A stretch of 64,000 nucleotides of DNA from Corbicula japonica (lineage: Eukaryota > Mollusca > Bivalvia > Venerida > Cyrenidae): NCBI GenBank assembly GCA_038501625.1, contig JAZAYU010000053.1:2900501-2964500 (forward strand), given 5' to 3'. The notes below the pieces were generated by a model. The model did no database searches, was not told where the DNA came from, and worked only from the letters and a program-made list of their open reading frames with translations. Shown piece after piece: positions 1 through 13,467 of this stretch; position 1 is the first letter of the stretch, and the number at the start of each line of letters is the position of its first letter. The position numbers and the translations under genes are program-made.

Positions 1-1015
1 AAGTACATCCATTTAGACATCTAAACACGGGTTTTAAAAAACATTTACCGTGCGTAACTCGAGAAATTTAGTATTTTAGAAGGGGACCCTCTGTTTCGGA
101 AAATGGGCTGTAAAATCAAACATACTAGAAGCTAAATTCATCTCTATTTCTTTGAAACCTTGTAAAATTTTGTAAAATAAAGGCTAATTGTTTAAGGACA
201 TCATATCTGAACAGGAAAAAACAAACATTATGTTTATAATTTATTTCTAACACCTTATAAATTGACTTTTTTAAAGTGTACCCCATCTTCGGAAATGCAC
301 ATTTTTCCGATCTGCAAAAATTAAGCAAGTTTTTATCTGTGATTTGTGTGCATGTTTAATGCAGTAAAATAATTGTGTTATACATTAAAATTTTCTGCAA
401 TGTGTATAGAATCAAATCATTTAAAAAAAAGAGCACCTCACCGTCTTCGTTTTCATTTTATTGGCCTACAAAATAGGTACCTATGGCCCAGACCAAACGG
501 TTAAAAACCACAAAAACCAAAGGGCTTGGTTTACGAATGGTGATTTTTTATACCCCCCTCAATTTTTTTTGAAAAACAAGAAATACGCAAGCAATCAGCT
601 ATGCTGGTTAAAATTTAACCTCAAAAAATAAATTTTGGCAACCGTAGCCATAGCAACCAAAGCATTCTTTTAAAGGAAAAAATCATTGTGCAAACGCATA
701 AAATTAGTTTTATAAGACAAGTATCACAAAATTACTGTTCAATTATAGAAACAACAAAATAGCAACATTTTCCTAAATGAAAGTTTCTACAGATTCCAAA
801 ATCATTTAGTTTCATATCGTGATTCTGTAGCTGTATTAAAAAAGAGTCAGTATTTTGTAATAATATCATTACGATATTTCAGTTTTCATGGCTACTAAAT
901 GAAGATGAAGAATAATAACAATTATTTCCGAATTTTAAACCTATTGATTATACTATTTTCTCCAAAATTTCCTCACAATAATTTTAAAAAAGAAGAAGAG
1001 AAAGGGAAAAAAGGT
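1..1015. other. AT-rich stretch without recognised feature
   Basis: I see no gene, RNA or repeat that I recognise. Short open frames are AT-driven and show no recognisable protein motif. The same applies to 1091-1389, between the tRNA-like relic and the TTAA-flanked element. Confidence 0.5.
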
Positions 1016-1090
1016 TCCTCTCACGAGGATTGAACCGGGTCCGTCAAAATGAAGAACAGTCCTGAGCGTTACCACTACGCCACGGAGGAT
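1016..1090 (-). repeat. tRNA-like relic with intact Pol III boxes
   Basis: On the minus strand, TGGCGTAGTGG (1072-1082) fits the A-box consensus TRGYNNARNGG at every position, and GGTTCAATCC (1027-1036) contains a perfect GWTCRANNC B-box. The spacing is tRNA-like. The D arm folds perfectly (GCGT, loop, ACGC) and five outer acceptor pairs form (TCCTC with GAGGA). The T stem and anticodon stem do not pair well, so a functional tRNA is unlikely. The most likely reading is a tRNA-derived SINE head or a tRNA pseudogene. I did not identify an anticodon. Confidence 0.6.
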
Positions 1091-1393
1091 TGATCACATG
1101 TGGTCAATTTCATATAAGCTCTATTCATTACTGAGTGGTGTTCGTCCTTAGACTTATTTTGAGTATTTGTTATGAAAATATTTGTTTACTTTACATCAAT
1201 TTTATATCCGCATTTTGTTATTATTTGATTAAGTTATTAATGACGTCATTATCGCAGAAAACACCTAAAGAGTAGACTCCTTTTACGAAAAAGAGCATCA
1301 ACCGGAAACGTACGAATCGGCGTTCGGAAAAAAACGAATTAGTGACGGCATAAGTCGATGTTTGGCGGAAATATTACAGTTCTAAAACCTTAA

Positions 1394-1940
1394 GGTGGAA
1401 CGCGACACTTTACGAATTTTCGAATTTCTTTATGAAATTTGGTATGATATTTATTGACGATGATTCCAGCATGAATCCGCAAACCGTTTTTCGATTAATC
1501 AAATAGTTGTTTAGATATTTATCTCCAAAGTTAGCTATCAACGCCAGTTTTCTGAACTGACGTCAACAACTCTCGCCGAACACTTTTTCGGGGCTGGCAT
1601 AAAATTGAGGTTTCCTATTTCATTAATTCTTTCACAGATCAATTGGCGCTGAAAATACCTTTCCGGTGATATAAGATTTAACATAATGTGACCAGGTTTG
1701 ACAACGTTGTGTACCGTTAACGCCGTTTTTGCGTTAAAAATGACGTCGAGTTTTGCCTTTTTTCTGTCGACTTTTTCAAAATTGTGAAAAATTCCTGAAT
1801 TTAATTTTGATTTTTTTGCTTAAAAAGTTTGAGAAAAGCAATTCCAATTGAATAATCAAATAAAATTTGGGGGTCACCGACTTAGTTATTGTGCTATTAC
1901 CATTTTAAGTACCCCTATCCCCTTTTGAAAAAAATACGTT
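1394..1940 (+). repeat. left arm of long inverted repeat
   Basis: This arm reads GGTGGAACGCGACAC at its outer end and ends near a CCCCTTTTGAAAAAAA stretch. It matches the reverse complement of 5742-6287 along its length with scattered substitutions and small indels. Similarity stops at both ends, which supports true element boundaries. Confidence 0.75.
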
Positions 1941-4900
1941 ATTTTTGGAAATTTTAGAAAAAAATAGTTCTTTAATTAAAAACTTCGTCAAAAGACACCA
2001 CAGAGGAAGTTGAATTAAACTATCATATAAAAATGACATCTAATCGATTTCTCTTATGTTAATTTGTCAAAAATATCTTTAAAAACGTTACTAGGGGTAA
2101 AAACGAAAATTCCAAAATGCGTATAATACTTACGTCAATTATTTCTATTCGGACGTAAGACTTATACGTCTTTCCAATAATTCGGTGAATTTTTCGGTTA
2201 CCTCCCCTATTCAGTCACGTGACTACTATACAGGAAAAATTATTGCTCGCTGTAATAATGTAATAGGGAACATGTACCTACAACTTTCGTTTTTCATCAT
2301 GAAATTTTTTTTTAAATATATTTTCTCGTTTATCGTTGAATTAGTAATAATACGTCAGCGTAATGATATTTTTTATCAAGAATAGTTTATAAAACAACAA
2401 ATCTAATTTGACTAAAAGTGTAAAGTTATTATTCCTCGCGCCAAGGTTTACTTTAAACGACTTAAACTAACAGCCTGTGTTCTATCCACGGATAAATTGA
2501 GTGTCGTTTCCGGCTTAGCGTGTCTTATCAACTACTGACATGCCGGCTGCGATTGATTTTGAAAGCGGCATGTCATAAAAATGCCAAATTGTCACGCACA
2601 AGGGGTCCCCTGTCAATTACTTAGAAGAAGATATCACTGACCAATAGAGATCGGTTTATTTTTTTATGTTCCTCCACCTCCCAATTAATAAGTATATCGA
2701 AATCCTTAATTACTGAATCGGGTAGCAAAAGTATTTGATATAGCAGTTATATGAATTATTAATCCTTAATACGACAAAATGACAGAATTTCAAACCTTAG
2801 CAGTCTTAATGTGTCTTAATGTTAATATAAATGTTCGCATCATTATTTGCAGCCGGCGTCTCCATCTTTATTAGAAGCCAGCATCAGAATCCTTGAATTT
2901 TATTCTATGAATGATACTCTTACGTAAACGAACAATCGGATAACCTTATTGATCCTTCTTAATTTTAAGACAGAATCAATCGTACCGTATTTTTGCTTGT
3001 GAAGTATACGTGACGTTTTCAAAAACTCAAAATTATTTGTTCATTGAACATTAACGGTACGATGAATTCAAGTAATAGATGAGTACAAATATAACGTACA
3101 GATACCGTAACCGAATGTTGACATGTCACGATTTCCGGAGTATAGTGCATTACCAGTCTTAGCAATTTGCGAATTTCATACCAGTTAAATATAATTTTAA
3201 GTATAAAATACATAAAGATGAAAATGCTGTATAGAAATTCATAAAATTAATACGGTAACTCACGTTTGTCCGAATCGCGTTTCATACTGCCCACTATCAA
3301 CAAGAATGGTACATGTTCTTACAATATTAAAAATGCAAATATCTAACAAATAGTGAAAATAAAAATGTCTGACTTGAATAACAGACCAGTAACTTATTTT
3401 CGACCGGCGGCGACGATTACACACCTGAAATTTAATGGATTATGTTAGGCCTTATGTGCTTAAGCCATAGTCCGATAGTTCAACTTTCCTGTGAAGCCTC
3501 GTTTTGGGTTGATATCTGGTCACGGGAAGTAACTCTTACAGAACTGCGAAACTGTTTATTGGAAAGGCGTATAATTATCAAGTATTTCGATGCTATACTT
3601 ACAATTTCATGAATTCTGCTGTTTTCTTCGTATATTGTCAAAGCATTTTCACAAAGGCGTGCTAAATGTATTTAATAGTGTTCTTAATTGCTCAAGAAAC
3701 GCACAAGATTTCAGTGTAGTTATAGACATTTGATTCAAACTGTTCAAATTGTTAGTCTTTGCACGTAATAGAAATACCGTAGCGCCTATTTGTGCGCGGT
3801 GACGCCTAAAATAATTTAAAAATATATATTTCGTAGCCCCAACAGATCTATAAAAGGAATATCTATCAATTCTAGTTAGCTAACGGCCTTATTTTGTCTT
3901 GTAAAGAGTTAAAGGGATGACAAATAATCCACCAGCCGTGCGTATGTTTGATTTGTTCCCATTATTTTCTGCAAATATACATCTTATTTTGCTTGTAAGC
4001 TGCAATTTCAAATGATTGACATTGATTTTACTTGCATCTAAGGTAGTTTTACAGTTCCATGATGGGATGCTTCATTAGCGCGGTCGTAACTGTATTTCAT
4101 TTACACATATACATTGTACTTCATATTGTGAAAATTCTAAATTCTTTTATGATTATCGAAGAGTTCACAGTTTTCTCATAAAAGCGTCAAAGAAATTATA
4201 GCAAAACAATAGGCAAGTTGTTAAGTGGTATGTTGCTTGAACTTTTGTTTGTGACAGTGAGAATCGCACACAGTGAGAAACGACACAAGAACGGTGAAGA
4301 CCGCGGTGGTATAGAATACGTCCCTCGTTTTCTTCTTTATATGTACTTTCTCGGAAACTCCTGCGACACATACACTAACCAAGCAACATGTTCCTGGTTC
4401 CTGTACGTGTCTATTTCTTATCCGCCATAGATTGCTGAAAAAGTTTAAGACCGGCGATTCCGTGCATATGTGCCGTGTCTGTGGTTATGCGCAATATGCG
4501 ATTTTTACTGTCTCGACATTCAACATAGAAAAATACCACGAAATGAAGCAGCATCAGACGAAGAAAATTGCAGTAAAAATTGATTTAGAAATAAACCGAA
4601 ATTCGTTTAACCCTTTCCTATAATATAAATATTTACGCATTTTATAGCATTAGCAAACAGCGTAGATCCAAATCAGCTTGCACATTCGATCTAATCGATT
4701 TCTCTTTAAATATTTTGTCTGACGTGGATCTGCACTGTTAACTTTTTGGTCAGAAATAACCTTATAAATCAAAAGCGAACAGTATAGATCCTTCGGGACC
4801 TACACTGTTCGTCCATTCCATATAAGCGTTTATATGGAAAAAGGCGTTAAGTGAAATTTAAAAATTAAAATTTACAATACTGCAAACAATTTTAAATATA

Positions 4901-5741
4901 GACCGCAGTCTGTGTTGTCCTATGATTTTTGTTTTGAATTATAACAGAAGCTACTGTGATGCAATAATTGAACATTGCATTATTTCTCTTATTATAAATT
5001 AATTGAGATTTCGCGTAATGTGAATAAGTTGTAAAAATTTTACACATATTGGTTAAAGCCTGTTGTTCATCTACCCCGAAAATACCTAGTGTCAATAAAT
5101 TTGATTTGCAGCATCAAAATTTTCATCACGAGTCAGTCGTAATGTTCATCGAGCTAAATGAAGCAAATACAATTACATGTATACAGACAAGTTTTGCTCT
5201 TTTTATTTTATTTCTGTAGTAGCATTTTATTTCGCGGGTCCAGTTTTCGCGCATTAGCCATTGTGGTGCCATAAAATTGCGCAGTTACATGTATATTACA
5301 TTCAGAAGCATTCATGATAAGCTAACACATGGTTAAATTTCACTGCCCTTTCATCTCGCGCAAGTTTTCTAGTGCGAATTACGCGAAAATTAGACTCGCG
5401 TGAAATACGACAGTATCTCCAGAGGTTTCTCATAGCAGCCTTATGACGAGGATTTAGCTAAAAAGCCGAATTTAATAATATAATTTTAAAATTATCGTGC
5501 AACATATGTTATGCACGCTGACAAAATAACACCAGTGGGAAAATTTCTTAACAATGTAAAACTCCAAAAATTGTGAAATTATCGTGCGAATTTACCTGCC
5601 CTTAAATCAGCGCACATTGTGTAAAAACATGTTCTATTTATTTTTTCGTTCTTCTTAAATTACCATAAGTCATTGTAGTTGCTGTAATATTGTAGAATTT
5701 GAATAAAGAGTAATAAATTTTCAGAAACGTCACTTTTCTTT

Positions 5742-6287
5742 ACACGTTTTTTTAAAAGGGGAGGGGTGCTGAAAACGGCCATGGTGCAATAACGAAGTCG
5801 GTGACCCCCAAATTTTATTCGCTAATTCTACTGGAATTGCTTTTTTGCAAACTTTTTAAGCAAAAAAATCAAAAATAAAATTGGGGAATTTTTCACAATT
5901 TTGAAAAAGACGACAGAAAAAAGGAAAAACTCGACGTCATTTTTAACGCGAAAACGGCGTTTAACGGTACACAACTTTGTCAAAACTGGTCACATTATGT
6001 TAATTCTTATATCACCGGATAGGTATTTTCAGCGCCAATTCATCAGTGAACGAATAAATGAAATTGGAAACCCCAATTATCAGCCAGCCCCGAAAAAGTG
6101 TTCGGCGAGCGTCGTTGACGTCACTGCAGAAAACTGGCGTTGATAGCTAACTTTGAAAGTAAATATCTAAACAACTATTTGATAAATCGAAAAACGGTTT
6201 GCGGATTCATGCTGGAATCATCGTCAATAAATACCATACCAAATTTCATAAAGAAATTCAAAAATTCGCAAAGTGTCGCGTTCCACC
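5742..6287 (-). repeat. right arm of long inverted repeat
   Basis: Inverted counterpart of 1394-1940. The two short plus-strand open frames here (5901-6143 and 6140-6349) have no match in the left arm's reading frames that I can see, and are best read as chance frames in non-coding terminal repeat. Confidence 0.75.
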
Positions 6288-6363
6288 TTAAATCAGTTGT
6301 GAATGTAAATTTATATCTGGTAAATCTTTTAGCTATTCAAATGCGGTAATCCTGATTCTTTGT

Positions 6364-6366
<3 letters not shown>

Positions 6367-6422
<56 letters not shown>
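6367..6422. repeat. (GA)28 microsatellite
   Basis: Uninterrupted GA dinucleotide run of 56 bases, just beyond the right end of the TTAA-flanked element. Confidence 0.98.
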
Positions 6423-6425
<3 letters not shown>

Positions 6426-7016
6426 ATGAAAGACAGTTTGTTCACCGATATAACCTTAGGAGACAGAAGTTTTGATTAAAGGAATTCAAATGTCAAATGT
6501 TAAGGTGACTACTTTTCTTCGAAAGCACCCTTCCGGTATATCAATTGACAATTGATAGATAAAATTGCTTTTACTACAGCGAACATTATCAGTTCTTTTA
6601 TTTGCAGATAAGAGGAACACTCTTTTGGGAAATCTTTCAGATTTTGAAATAACAACGATAGCTCGTTACGTTTTGATGTAGATGCATAATAAAATATAAG
6701 AAAATTTCAATTATAAGATTTTGGGAAAAAAATAGTTGTAGCATTTCATAATTCACTTTAAATTCAACTTCCTTTAAATATTTGTACAGTGATCTACGAA
6801 GTCTGAGGTTGTCCATTTTTCGACCAGTGGTTGGACAAATCTTTTAATTTGGAATTATAAAGTTCAAGTGATTTCCACGACAATGGTCATCCACTTTAAA
6901 TGGAACTCAGCATTTATGTCTATATAAATCGTCAATATTTCTATGAAACTCTGATTATGTTCCCTCCTACTTCTAAGATGTTTTCTCTTTTTTTTTTCAA
7001 AAGTATTATATATATA
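6423..7016. other. unassigned AT-rich spacer
   Basis: No coding, RNA or repeat signal recognised between the GA microsatellite and the P-family tail. Confidence 0.5.
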
Positions 7017-7345
7017 GTGAAATATGCAGAACAGGGATAATCACATATTGTTAACACAACCTCCCTTCATAGTCAACCAGTCAAACATCAGAGAGAAGAG
7101 AACATGGGTTGGTAAAATTATTAATTTCAAAAAAGACATCAAAATTAACGAACATGAGAATCCGAGGGGCTACCTCCTTGGAACGGTCAAAGGCCAAAAC
7201 GATTTGCAACTAGGGGTTTCAACCAGTTTTTAGAATGCACCAACCTAAAATTTGCCCCAACAGAGAAATGAACAAACAAGAACAAGTTGTCTTATTAAAT
7301 TAGCTAACCCATGCATTAACTTGGCAAAGTTGCACCTACCATACC
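7017..7345 (-). repeat. P-family tail (5'-truncated RT-element 3' end)
   Basis: Begins AGTGAAATATGCAGAACAGG and continues through a diverged CCTTGGAACGGTCA block into the AACAAGAACAAGTTGTCTT region, the same order as the minus-strand reference at 16818-17165. It is a diverged copy lying just outside the left edge of D1. The 69-codon open frame at 7024-7233 is a shadow of the repeat. Confidence 0.75.
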
Positions 7346-7560
7346 ACAGCCCTGGCTGATAATTTGTTTTCCTTACCATCTAGTCCAACACGAGGACAGA
7401 AATGTAATATTTTTAAGTATTTTGTTTAAAGTTATTTCTTCGTTCAATAAACTTACTATTTTGTCTCTTTTCGTGATCTTTCTCATTTAATTCCAAAATA
7501 ATGGTCAGGTTGCTTTAACAACACTTGCTTTATCTCCGGGCTTCTTTATTAACTGTGCAC

Positions 7561-7735
7561 TGTAAACGCCGTTTGAACAAAAAATCTTAAGATACAATTA
7601 ATGCTAAAGTTTTGCTTCTTTTTAGCTGATTGTTCGAAGAATATAAAAGCCATTCCACTCATTTTGGCATCGACGTCGACGTGAAATACACCTAGCAAAG
7701 AAATCCATCAGAAAATAATGATGCTGTATTTTCGG
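7561..7735. other. segment inverted relative to its D2 counterpart
   Basis: This piece of D1 (for example TAGCTGATTGTTCG and, further on, GTCGACGTGAAAT) matches the reverse complement of 19141-19283, although the flanks on both sides align in direct orientation. One copy therefore underwent a short inversion after the duplication. Confidence 0.7.
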
Positions 7736-8559
7736 CGGTCATTAACATTGAAACACAAGCATTATTCATTTTTAGGTGCATTTACTTTTCTCTTACATAA
7801 ATTAATAATAGCTTTACATACACAGTCTTATCTGGAACGTTTTTATCTGATAACTTAATACATAGTTGCATAATTGTGAAGGTAATAGATATAGGGACTC
7901 CTGACAATTTATTAATATGTTATTAAAGTGTTATTTCTTATATTCTGTTGACAAGTAGATGCAGTCGCCAATATTTCAATATAAATCAATCAATCGGTGT
8001 TTGAAAGCGTTTCTCAACATTATAAACAACATTAAGTCAGTTTGGTAAGGTCAATGCTTTATATATTTACAGGCTAAAGTGCAGAAAAAAAACTAGAATC
8101 TTCTACATTTTATGGAGACATACGAACAAGCGGTCGTTACCTACTGTACTTTGGCCTTAAAAGGACAATGAACACTTCAGTACATGTGCCATGTTTTGTG
8201 TTCATTTACTGTAGATCTAACGTTTTTGTATTTGAGTTTGTATTTTACCAAAGAGCCTTAATAAATGCTACTGTCAACATATGTAAGTGTTTAATGGTTT
8301 TAAGGTCATGCTTTATAATATTTTCTGACAATTTTCTAGACGACATTCAAAGAGTCCTTATAGGTGAATGTTACAGTAAAGTTATTCAATTTGTTGGAGT
8401 GGCAGATCAATTTGTGCTAAAATAGACATGTTTTCACAACATTTTAACAACAGTGGTTTTTCTCTTTTTAGTTTATTATTTGGTGGTGTCTTAGGTTGCT
8501 AGATTGATTGTATGGTCTCGTCTGCGTTTTCATCATTTTATAAAGACATGATCTCATTA

Positions 8560-8645
8560 TCTTTCTGCTTTTGGCAGTGTGTGTAGGATGTGGACCGTGG
8601 TCATTCTTAATATGCAAATTTCACTTTTTGTTTGCTTTTGAGAGA
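8560..8645 (+). repeat. degenerate P-family 3' end remnant
   Basis: Contains TGTGGACCGTGGTCATTC then ATATGCAAATTTCACTTTTT, a worn form of the P 3' end. The D2 counterpart is at 20215-20345, so this remnant probably predates the D1/D2 duplication. Confidence 0.5.
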
Positions 8646-10168
8646 GATTTTTGCTTCTTGACCCTAATACGCGTGTTGCCATTTTTTATATGCCGTTTTA
8701 GTTTTAAGCTGTGCCGACCAAATAACGATCAAAGAAGAATTTTTGCAAGCACAGCTCTCTGATATATATATATAACAACAACAACAAAACAGAAAATACT
8801 CGTAAAATTGTAATGGCTGTCTTTTCTTCTCACATCCTGTTTAAAGTTTCTCTTTTGGAATTATAAAGATTTTTTACAAATGCAGTGCAGACTTTTTGAC
8901 ATTGTAAATTTTATTTTCTTAAATTTGTAATTTTAATGTCCATTAAATACTAGTTAAGAAAACCCCTGTAAAAAGTGGTTATAATCTGCAATTGTATTTT
9001 GTTTATTAAGCCTCGGAATCAGCTATTAAACTAAGCTTGTTTTAAATCGTTGTACCTTGTGCAATAACAGTTGGCGATTATTGCAATTGTTGACACCATT
9101 AGAAGCTGTAGAAAAACATCTATGAATAGATTAGATCGTATTTTCATGTATCATGTAAATCACAGCAAATAGAGAAAAAGCAACCTTGGATTAGACAAAA
9201 ATCAAAACACTATATGTTTATAAAATATTCTGGCATCACTTTTGACAACAAACATTGTTTTTTTCGCATAAGACGCAAGTCGCTTTGAACAATAAAACGA
9301 AACATACATTTCTTTATTTTTAACGGGTAATATTGATATCAAGAACGGTTCGTAATATATTTATGTAGATATTTTGTCAGAGATTCAAAATGAATGATCA
9401 ATAAACTCTTATTATCTTTATCAGACTAAAGTAAGTGTATTGCTGTGCTAAAAAACAAACTTAACGACATTGAGTTTAATCATCAGTGCAAAAAGCCCCC
9501 GTCGCCTATAAAACAGAGTTTCTATTAACGATACCGTTATAACAGATAAAAAGTTGATCTTCTTTATAACAGTAAAACACGGTGAGCATTTCATCAGTAA
9601 AGTCACCGTTAACAAGCAAATATTTATAATCATAAGAAAAAAATGTAGAGTAGCTTTTAGCGCTTATTCTACATCAAAATGCTATAAAATGCAGAGTTTC
9701 TCTATGTCCTTCCTATTAAAAGTGACAGATCAATTAAAATGTCACATCTGATTTCTGACTTATTCAAAACATTGACATATAACTTACTAATGTCAAAGAA
9801 TTAAGATATGGTCTTGCAGAAGTAAGATATACATAAAAAATAGACTTTCAAACAGATCAGTAAAGAGATGTAGTCAAAGCAAAGAATCGCCCATCTTGTT
9901 TGCACGATAATGATGTGTTCCAATTTTCCATGCAAATTAAGTGTATTGTGATTACATAGAATCAGATAGGGGGTTTTTAATAAACAATGCCGAACAAATG
10001 TGTTTTATTCATCACGAAGCCAATAAAGTTACACACCATGTATGCGAAAATTGTTTTTATCAAAATGAATAGATTCGGGGGTTTCGAAAAAAATGTTTAA
10101 AACTCGCAATTACAGTCAAGTCTGTCTTCAGTAGCGTTGTTCGTGCCGTGTGCCGGCTGTAAAATGTC

Positions 10169-10760
10169 TCCCCGTACATTCAATCAGTGCTGATTTCGGT
10201 AACGTTACGACCTTTGAACAAAAAATGGCCTAACCATATCCTGTAAGCACAACCTCCCAACAGGTCGTTGAACATGAACACGACATCTAAAATTAACTTT
10301 TGTTTCAATATTTCAGCCAGTATAGATTTTAATATTGTTCATCTCTAGGATATACTTGCTAACTTTTTTTGCCTTTAGTGTTCTCTATGATATGGAGGAT
10401 TTATATTCTCAGCTCCCCTGTCAAAATTCTATAATGTTCACTTCCGCTCATCATTTCTCGTTTAACTCTTTTGTCTGGGGAACCTACTCTGCTTAACATG
10501 GAATGGTATTTATCTGGAATTACCGCATTGAAGGTTCCATGTTGACCGCCATGTGCAAACCATCGTTTGAGATGGATCGAAATTGTACTGTTTATTGGTG
10601 TAAATATTGAGTTGCGCTCAAGCCGGGACTAGGGAGCGTGGGCAGTAATATTCATTGCTGTTACTGTCAATTTACGGGCTCAGTTAAATAGAATGCAATA
10701 TTTTCATATTTGTCGTTTTCGGTGACTTTTTCATCTATTTCTCATTGTCAAGTTTTTGTC
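10169..10760 (+). repeat. Q-family repeat copy in D1
   Basis: Starts with CCCCGTACATTCAATCAGTG as in the fuller copy at 34991. It then shows CATGGAATGGTATTTATCTG, GAGTTGCGCTCAAGCC and GCAATATTTTCATATTTGTC in the family order. Diverged, and without the open frame of the 34991 copy. Its D2 counterpart sits at 22031-22390. Confidence 0.75.
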
Positions 10761-11044
10761 ATCAAATCTTAAGGCTACATTAGGTTAACTATAAAATATA
10801 TTTTGTCAATTTTCCATCAGCCAAACAGAACTAAATTGACTATCAATCTACCCCGCTATAAAGGATGTTGACAAAAAACAAGTTTAAACCAACTAAACAT
10901 TTTCTGTCTGTAGGTCAGACTGATTTGCAACCACAGACAGCATAATTTGACGGAAAACATATTACGACATATAATCGCGAAATTATTGCTTTGGTCATAT
11001 TTTTAGCGATGGTGTAATGTAAGGAAACCCATGAAGAACTAGAC

Positions 11045-11240
11045 AGACTTACCCAATAAACAAGGTATAATGGGGGTGTAAATTGAGTGAAGAACGTCTA
11101 TTGGACTCGTATGATGAGTAAAAGTTAAGAACATATTAAAATAGATAAAAAAGGGAAACATTGACAGCAATCGAATAACGACAAATATTAACTATTACAG
11201 GCTCAGTTTAATTTAGTCATTTCATGTACAGTCTAGCACC
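11045..11240 (-). repeat. Q-family fragment, inverted
   Basis: ACGACAAATATTAACTATT followed by ACAGGCTCAGTTTAATT is the reverse complement of the Q 3' block. The same fragment is present in D2 (22650-22850), so it was in the ancestral segment. Confidence 0.55.
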
Positions 11241-13467
11241 GGATTGAGCTAGCCCAACAATTTGTGCGCAACAAGGGCTTTTTTATTATATACGATGGTC
11301 GCCCTTCGCGCACAACCCAGCTACTATTCAAATCAATGCGAACAATTTTCGTTCTATGTCTTTATGTCAGCGATAAGAATCTTTGTCGCAACTTTTGACG
11401 GCTTCAAATAGTTTTTTAAACCTTATATATTAAAAAAAATACATACCTGAAAAGCTAATTCCAATTAGAATCAATATATGTGATACTTTTTAAGAAACTT
11501 GTTCGTTCATTATGAAAAAAAACTAATAAACCTCCACACATGTCAACAGTTTTTATGTTACACCTCTAAAAGTCTACCTGACTTATAAAAGGGACGCTTT
11601 CATTGGTTATCACATTAAAATCAACATGTAAACGGCATAAACAATAGTAAGTTTAAAAGTGTTATTTGAGGAATATTTTTTATTTTATTGATACCTTAGA
11701 GACTATTTATGTTTTATAAGAACAAATGAACATAGCAGTGCTGAAATTTTCACATGGTATTGAAAAAATGGGAATTTAAAGCAGTGCAAATTCCACCACA
11801 GTTTTGATCGTAACTGCTTGAGACGTAAAGACAGACATTTTTAAAAAGTCAGTATGATAATGGGTCTGTGCTTGCAGTTGAATTATTGAGATTACGGATT
11901 GAGCGCACTTAAATATATACTAGACAAGTAAGGTATACAGATCTGATGAGCACAACATCCAAAATGATTTTTGTCATATGAAGCTGACCTTGGTACTTTC
12001 GAGGCTGCATTTTCGCATTTTCATTTTATTACATTTATTACCATTCAAAGATTATCGGCGTATGGTCCCCAAATAATAGAATGTGTATGCCCTAAACGTT
12101 AGAACAATCGACAGAACTAATGTAGTTGATAACAGAATAGGTTAAATGTAAGAAAAAACGTTATAGTATATATTTGAATGTTTTTGTGTTAAGAAAACGA
12201 AGTCAAAACAAATCATACAATATAAAAAATCGGAGCACGAATTGTTTAAAAAACAAACCTGTAACATGCTTAATAGGAATAGCCAAACTCAGCAAAATAT
12301 CAGTTGTCACGCGGTTGTCTAAAGAGTAAAATATGCATAACAGGAATAGACACCTAAAAGGGGACAATCAAGCATGTGTTTTACTATAATTTAAGACGAT
12401 TGCTACAGTTTAAAAAAATTAAAAAAATGACCTTATTTAGCTTTTAAAAGAACTGCGCATGATGTTAGATATATAACCAAGTTATACAAATATGAAATTG
12501 AATAGAATCTTTAAAACGGTGAAGTTTTGTTGAGTCATTTTGGGACATTACAAATGTTGGCAAACTTGAACTTTCCATTTTGAGTTACTGATGGTATGTA
12601 CAGTGTCTGTCTCTTGTATGGTTGACAAGGCGCTGTCGCCGTTTTTGTCAGACAATAGATCCAGTATAGTCAGTATAATATTCTTCGCTGATTTAAACCC
12701 TGAACGTTTTTGTTTGCAAATATATTGTGATAAGCAGGATTTCTGTTCTAAGATCCTAAAATTCTATTCTATTCAGTAACTTCTATTGTTGTTTCGTTGT
12801 TGACCTTAAATTGATCACTTAGTTACATTTAATCTAAAAGCATCTTAATTCAGTTGCGTTCAACCAAATTATATGACAATTTTTAAATTAATTGAGCTTA
12901 ACAAGAAATGTGCATTTTTCTGCTACAAACAAAGGAAATACGTCATTGCTTTAAAGGCCTTATCCAACATGCTAGAAGCTTTTCATAACGTTATACGAAA
13001 TTGTATACTTTAAATTATTACATTTGAAGATAGACGATAGACTTTGAACCTTGTTATTTCATTAGGGCTACTACTTTTCTTAACTACATTGTTTTCGATT
13101 ACATTATCGGCACCAAGCAAAGATAAAAACCGATGCGGAAATTTATGATTGCATGGCGTTCTTCATTTCTATTTTAAATTAGAATTGTGATTTAAAGTCT
13201 GTTTTTGGCAAAATCTTACCGTTGAGATAATAAATTAATGCGTTTTTAACAAAAAGATATCCCAGAATATCACGAATCGCTTTTGGTTGGGTATGTTAAT
13301 CACAGGGATTGATGAGATAGGGGCCTATGTCGAAATGATAAAACCGCGGACTTTGCAACATTCGGATATTGTCGGACTATATCATTAAATCATAATTTTA
13401 TAAAACGCAATATTTAATAAAGCCTTTTTATACTGATCTAAAATAAAATATTTATGTGTGTAAATAT

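Larger units (their letters stand above)
1390..6291. mobile_element. 4.9 kb element with ~545 bp terminal inverted repeats and TTAA flanks
   Basis: Two long inverted arms (1394-1940 and 5742-6287) enclose about 3.8 kb. Both outer ends start with GGTGGAACGCG next to TTAA (1390-1393 and 6288-6291), which looks like a TTAA target-site duplication as made by piggyBac-type transposases. The interior has no long open frame and no transposase motif that I can see, so this is a non-autonomous or decayed copy. Interior features include a pair of similar segments near 4660 and 4780 (each with TAGATCC) but nothing coding. Superfamily assignment is inference: the arms are much longer than usual for piggyBac. 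Confidence 0.7.

Noticed and set aside
11943..11990. CTGATGAG as a possible hammerhead ribozyme core, considered because Penelope-like elements can carry such ribozymes
   Set aside because: No GAAA core segment or pairing stems follow at the needed distance. Other CTGATGA-like sites checked by eye (around 9591 and 6050, reverse strand) also lack them.
12555..12768. Minus-strand open stretch of about 70 codons in D1 with a partner at 23205-23310 in D2
   Set aside because: The two copies need different reading frames because of a net four-base indel, there is no start codon, and D2 meets a stop early.
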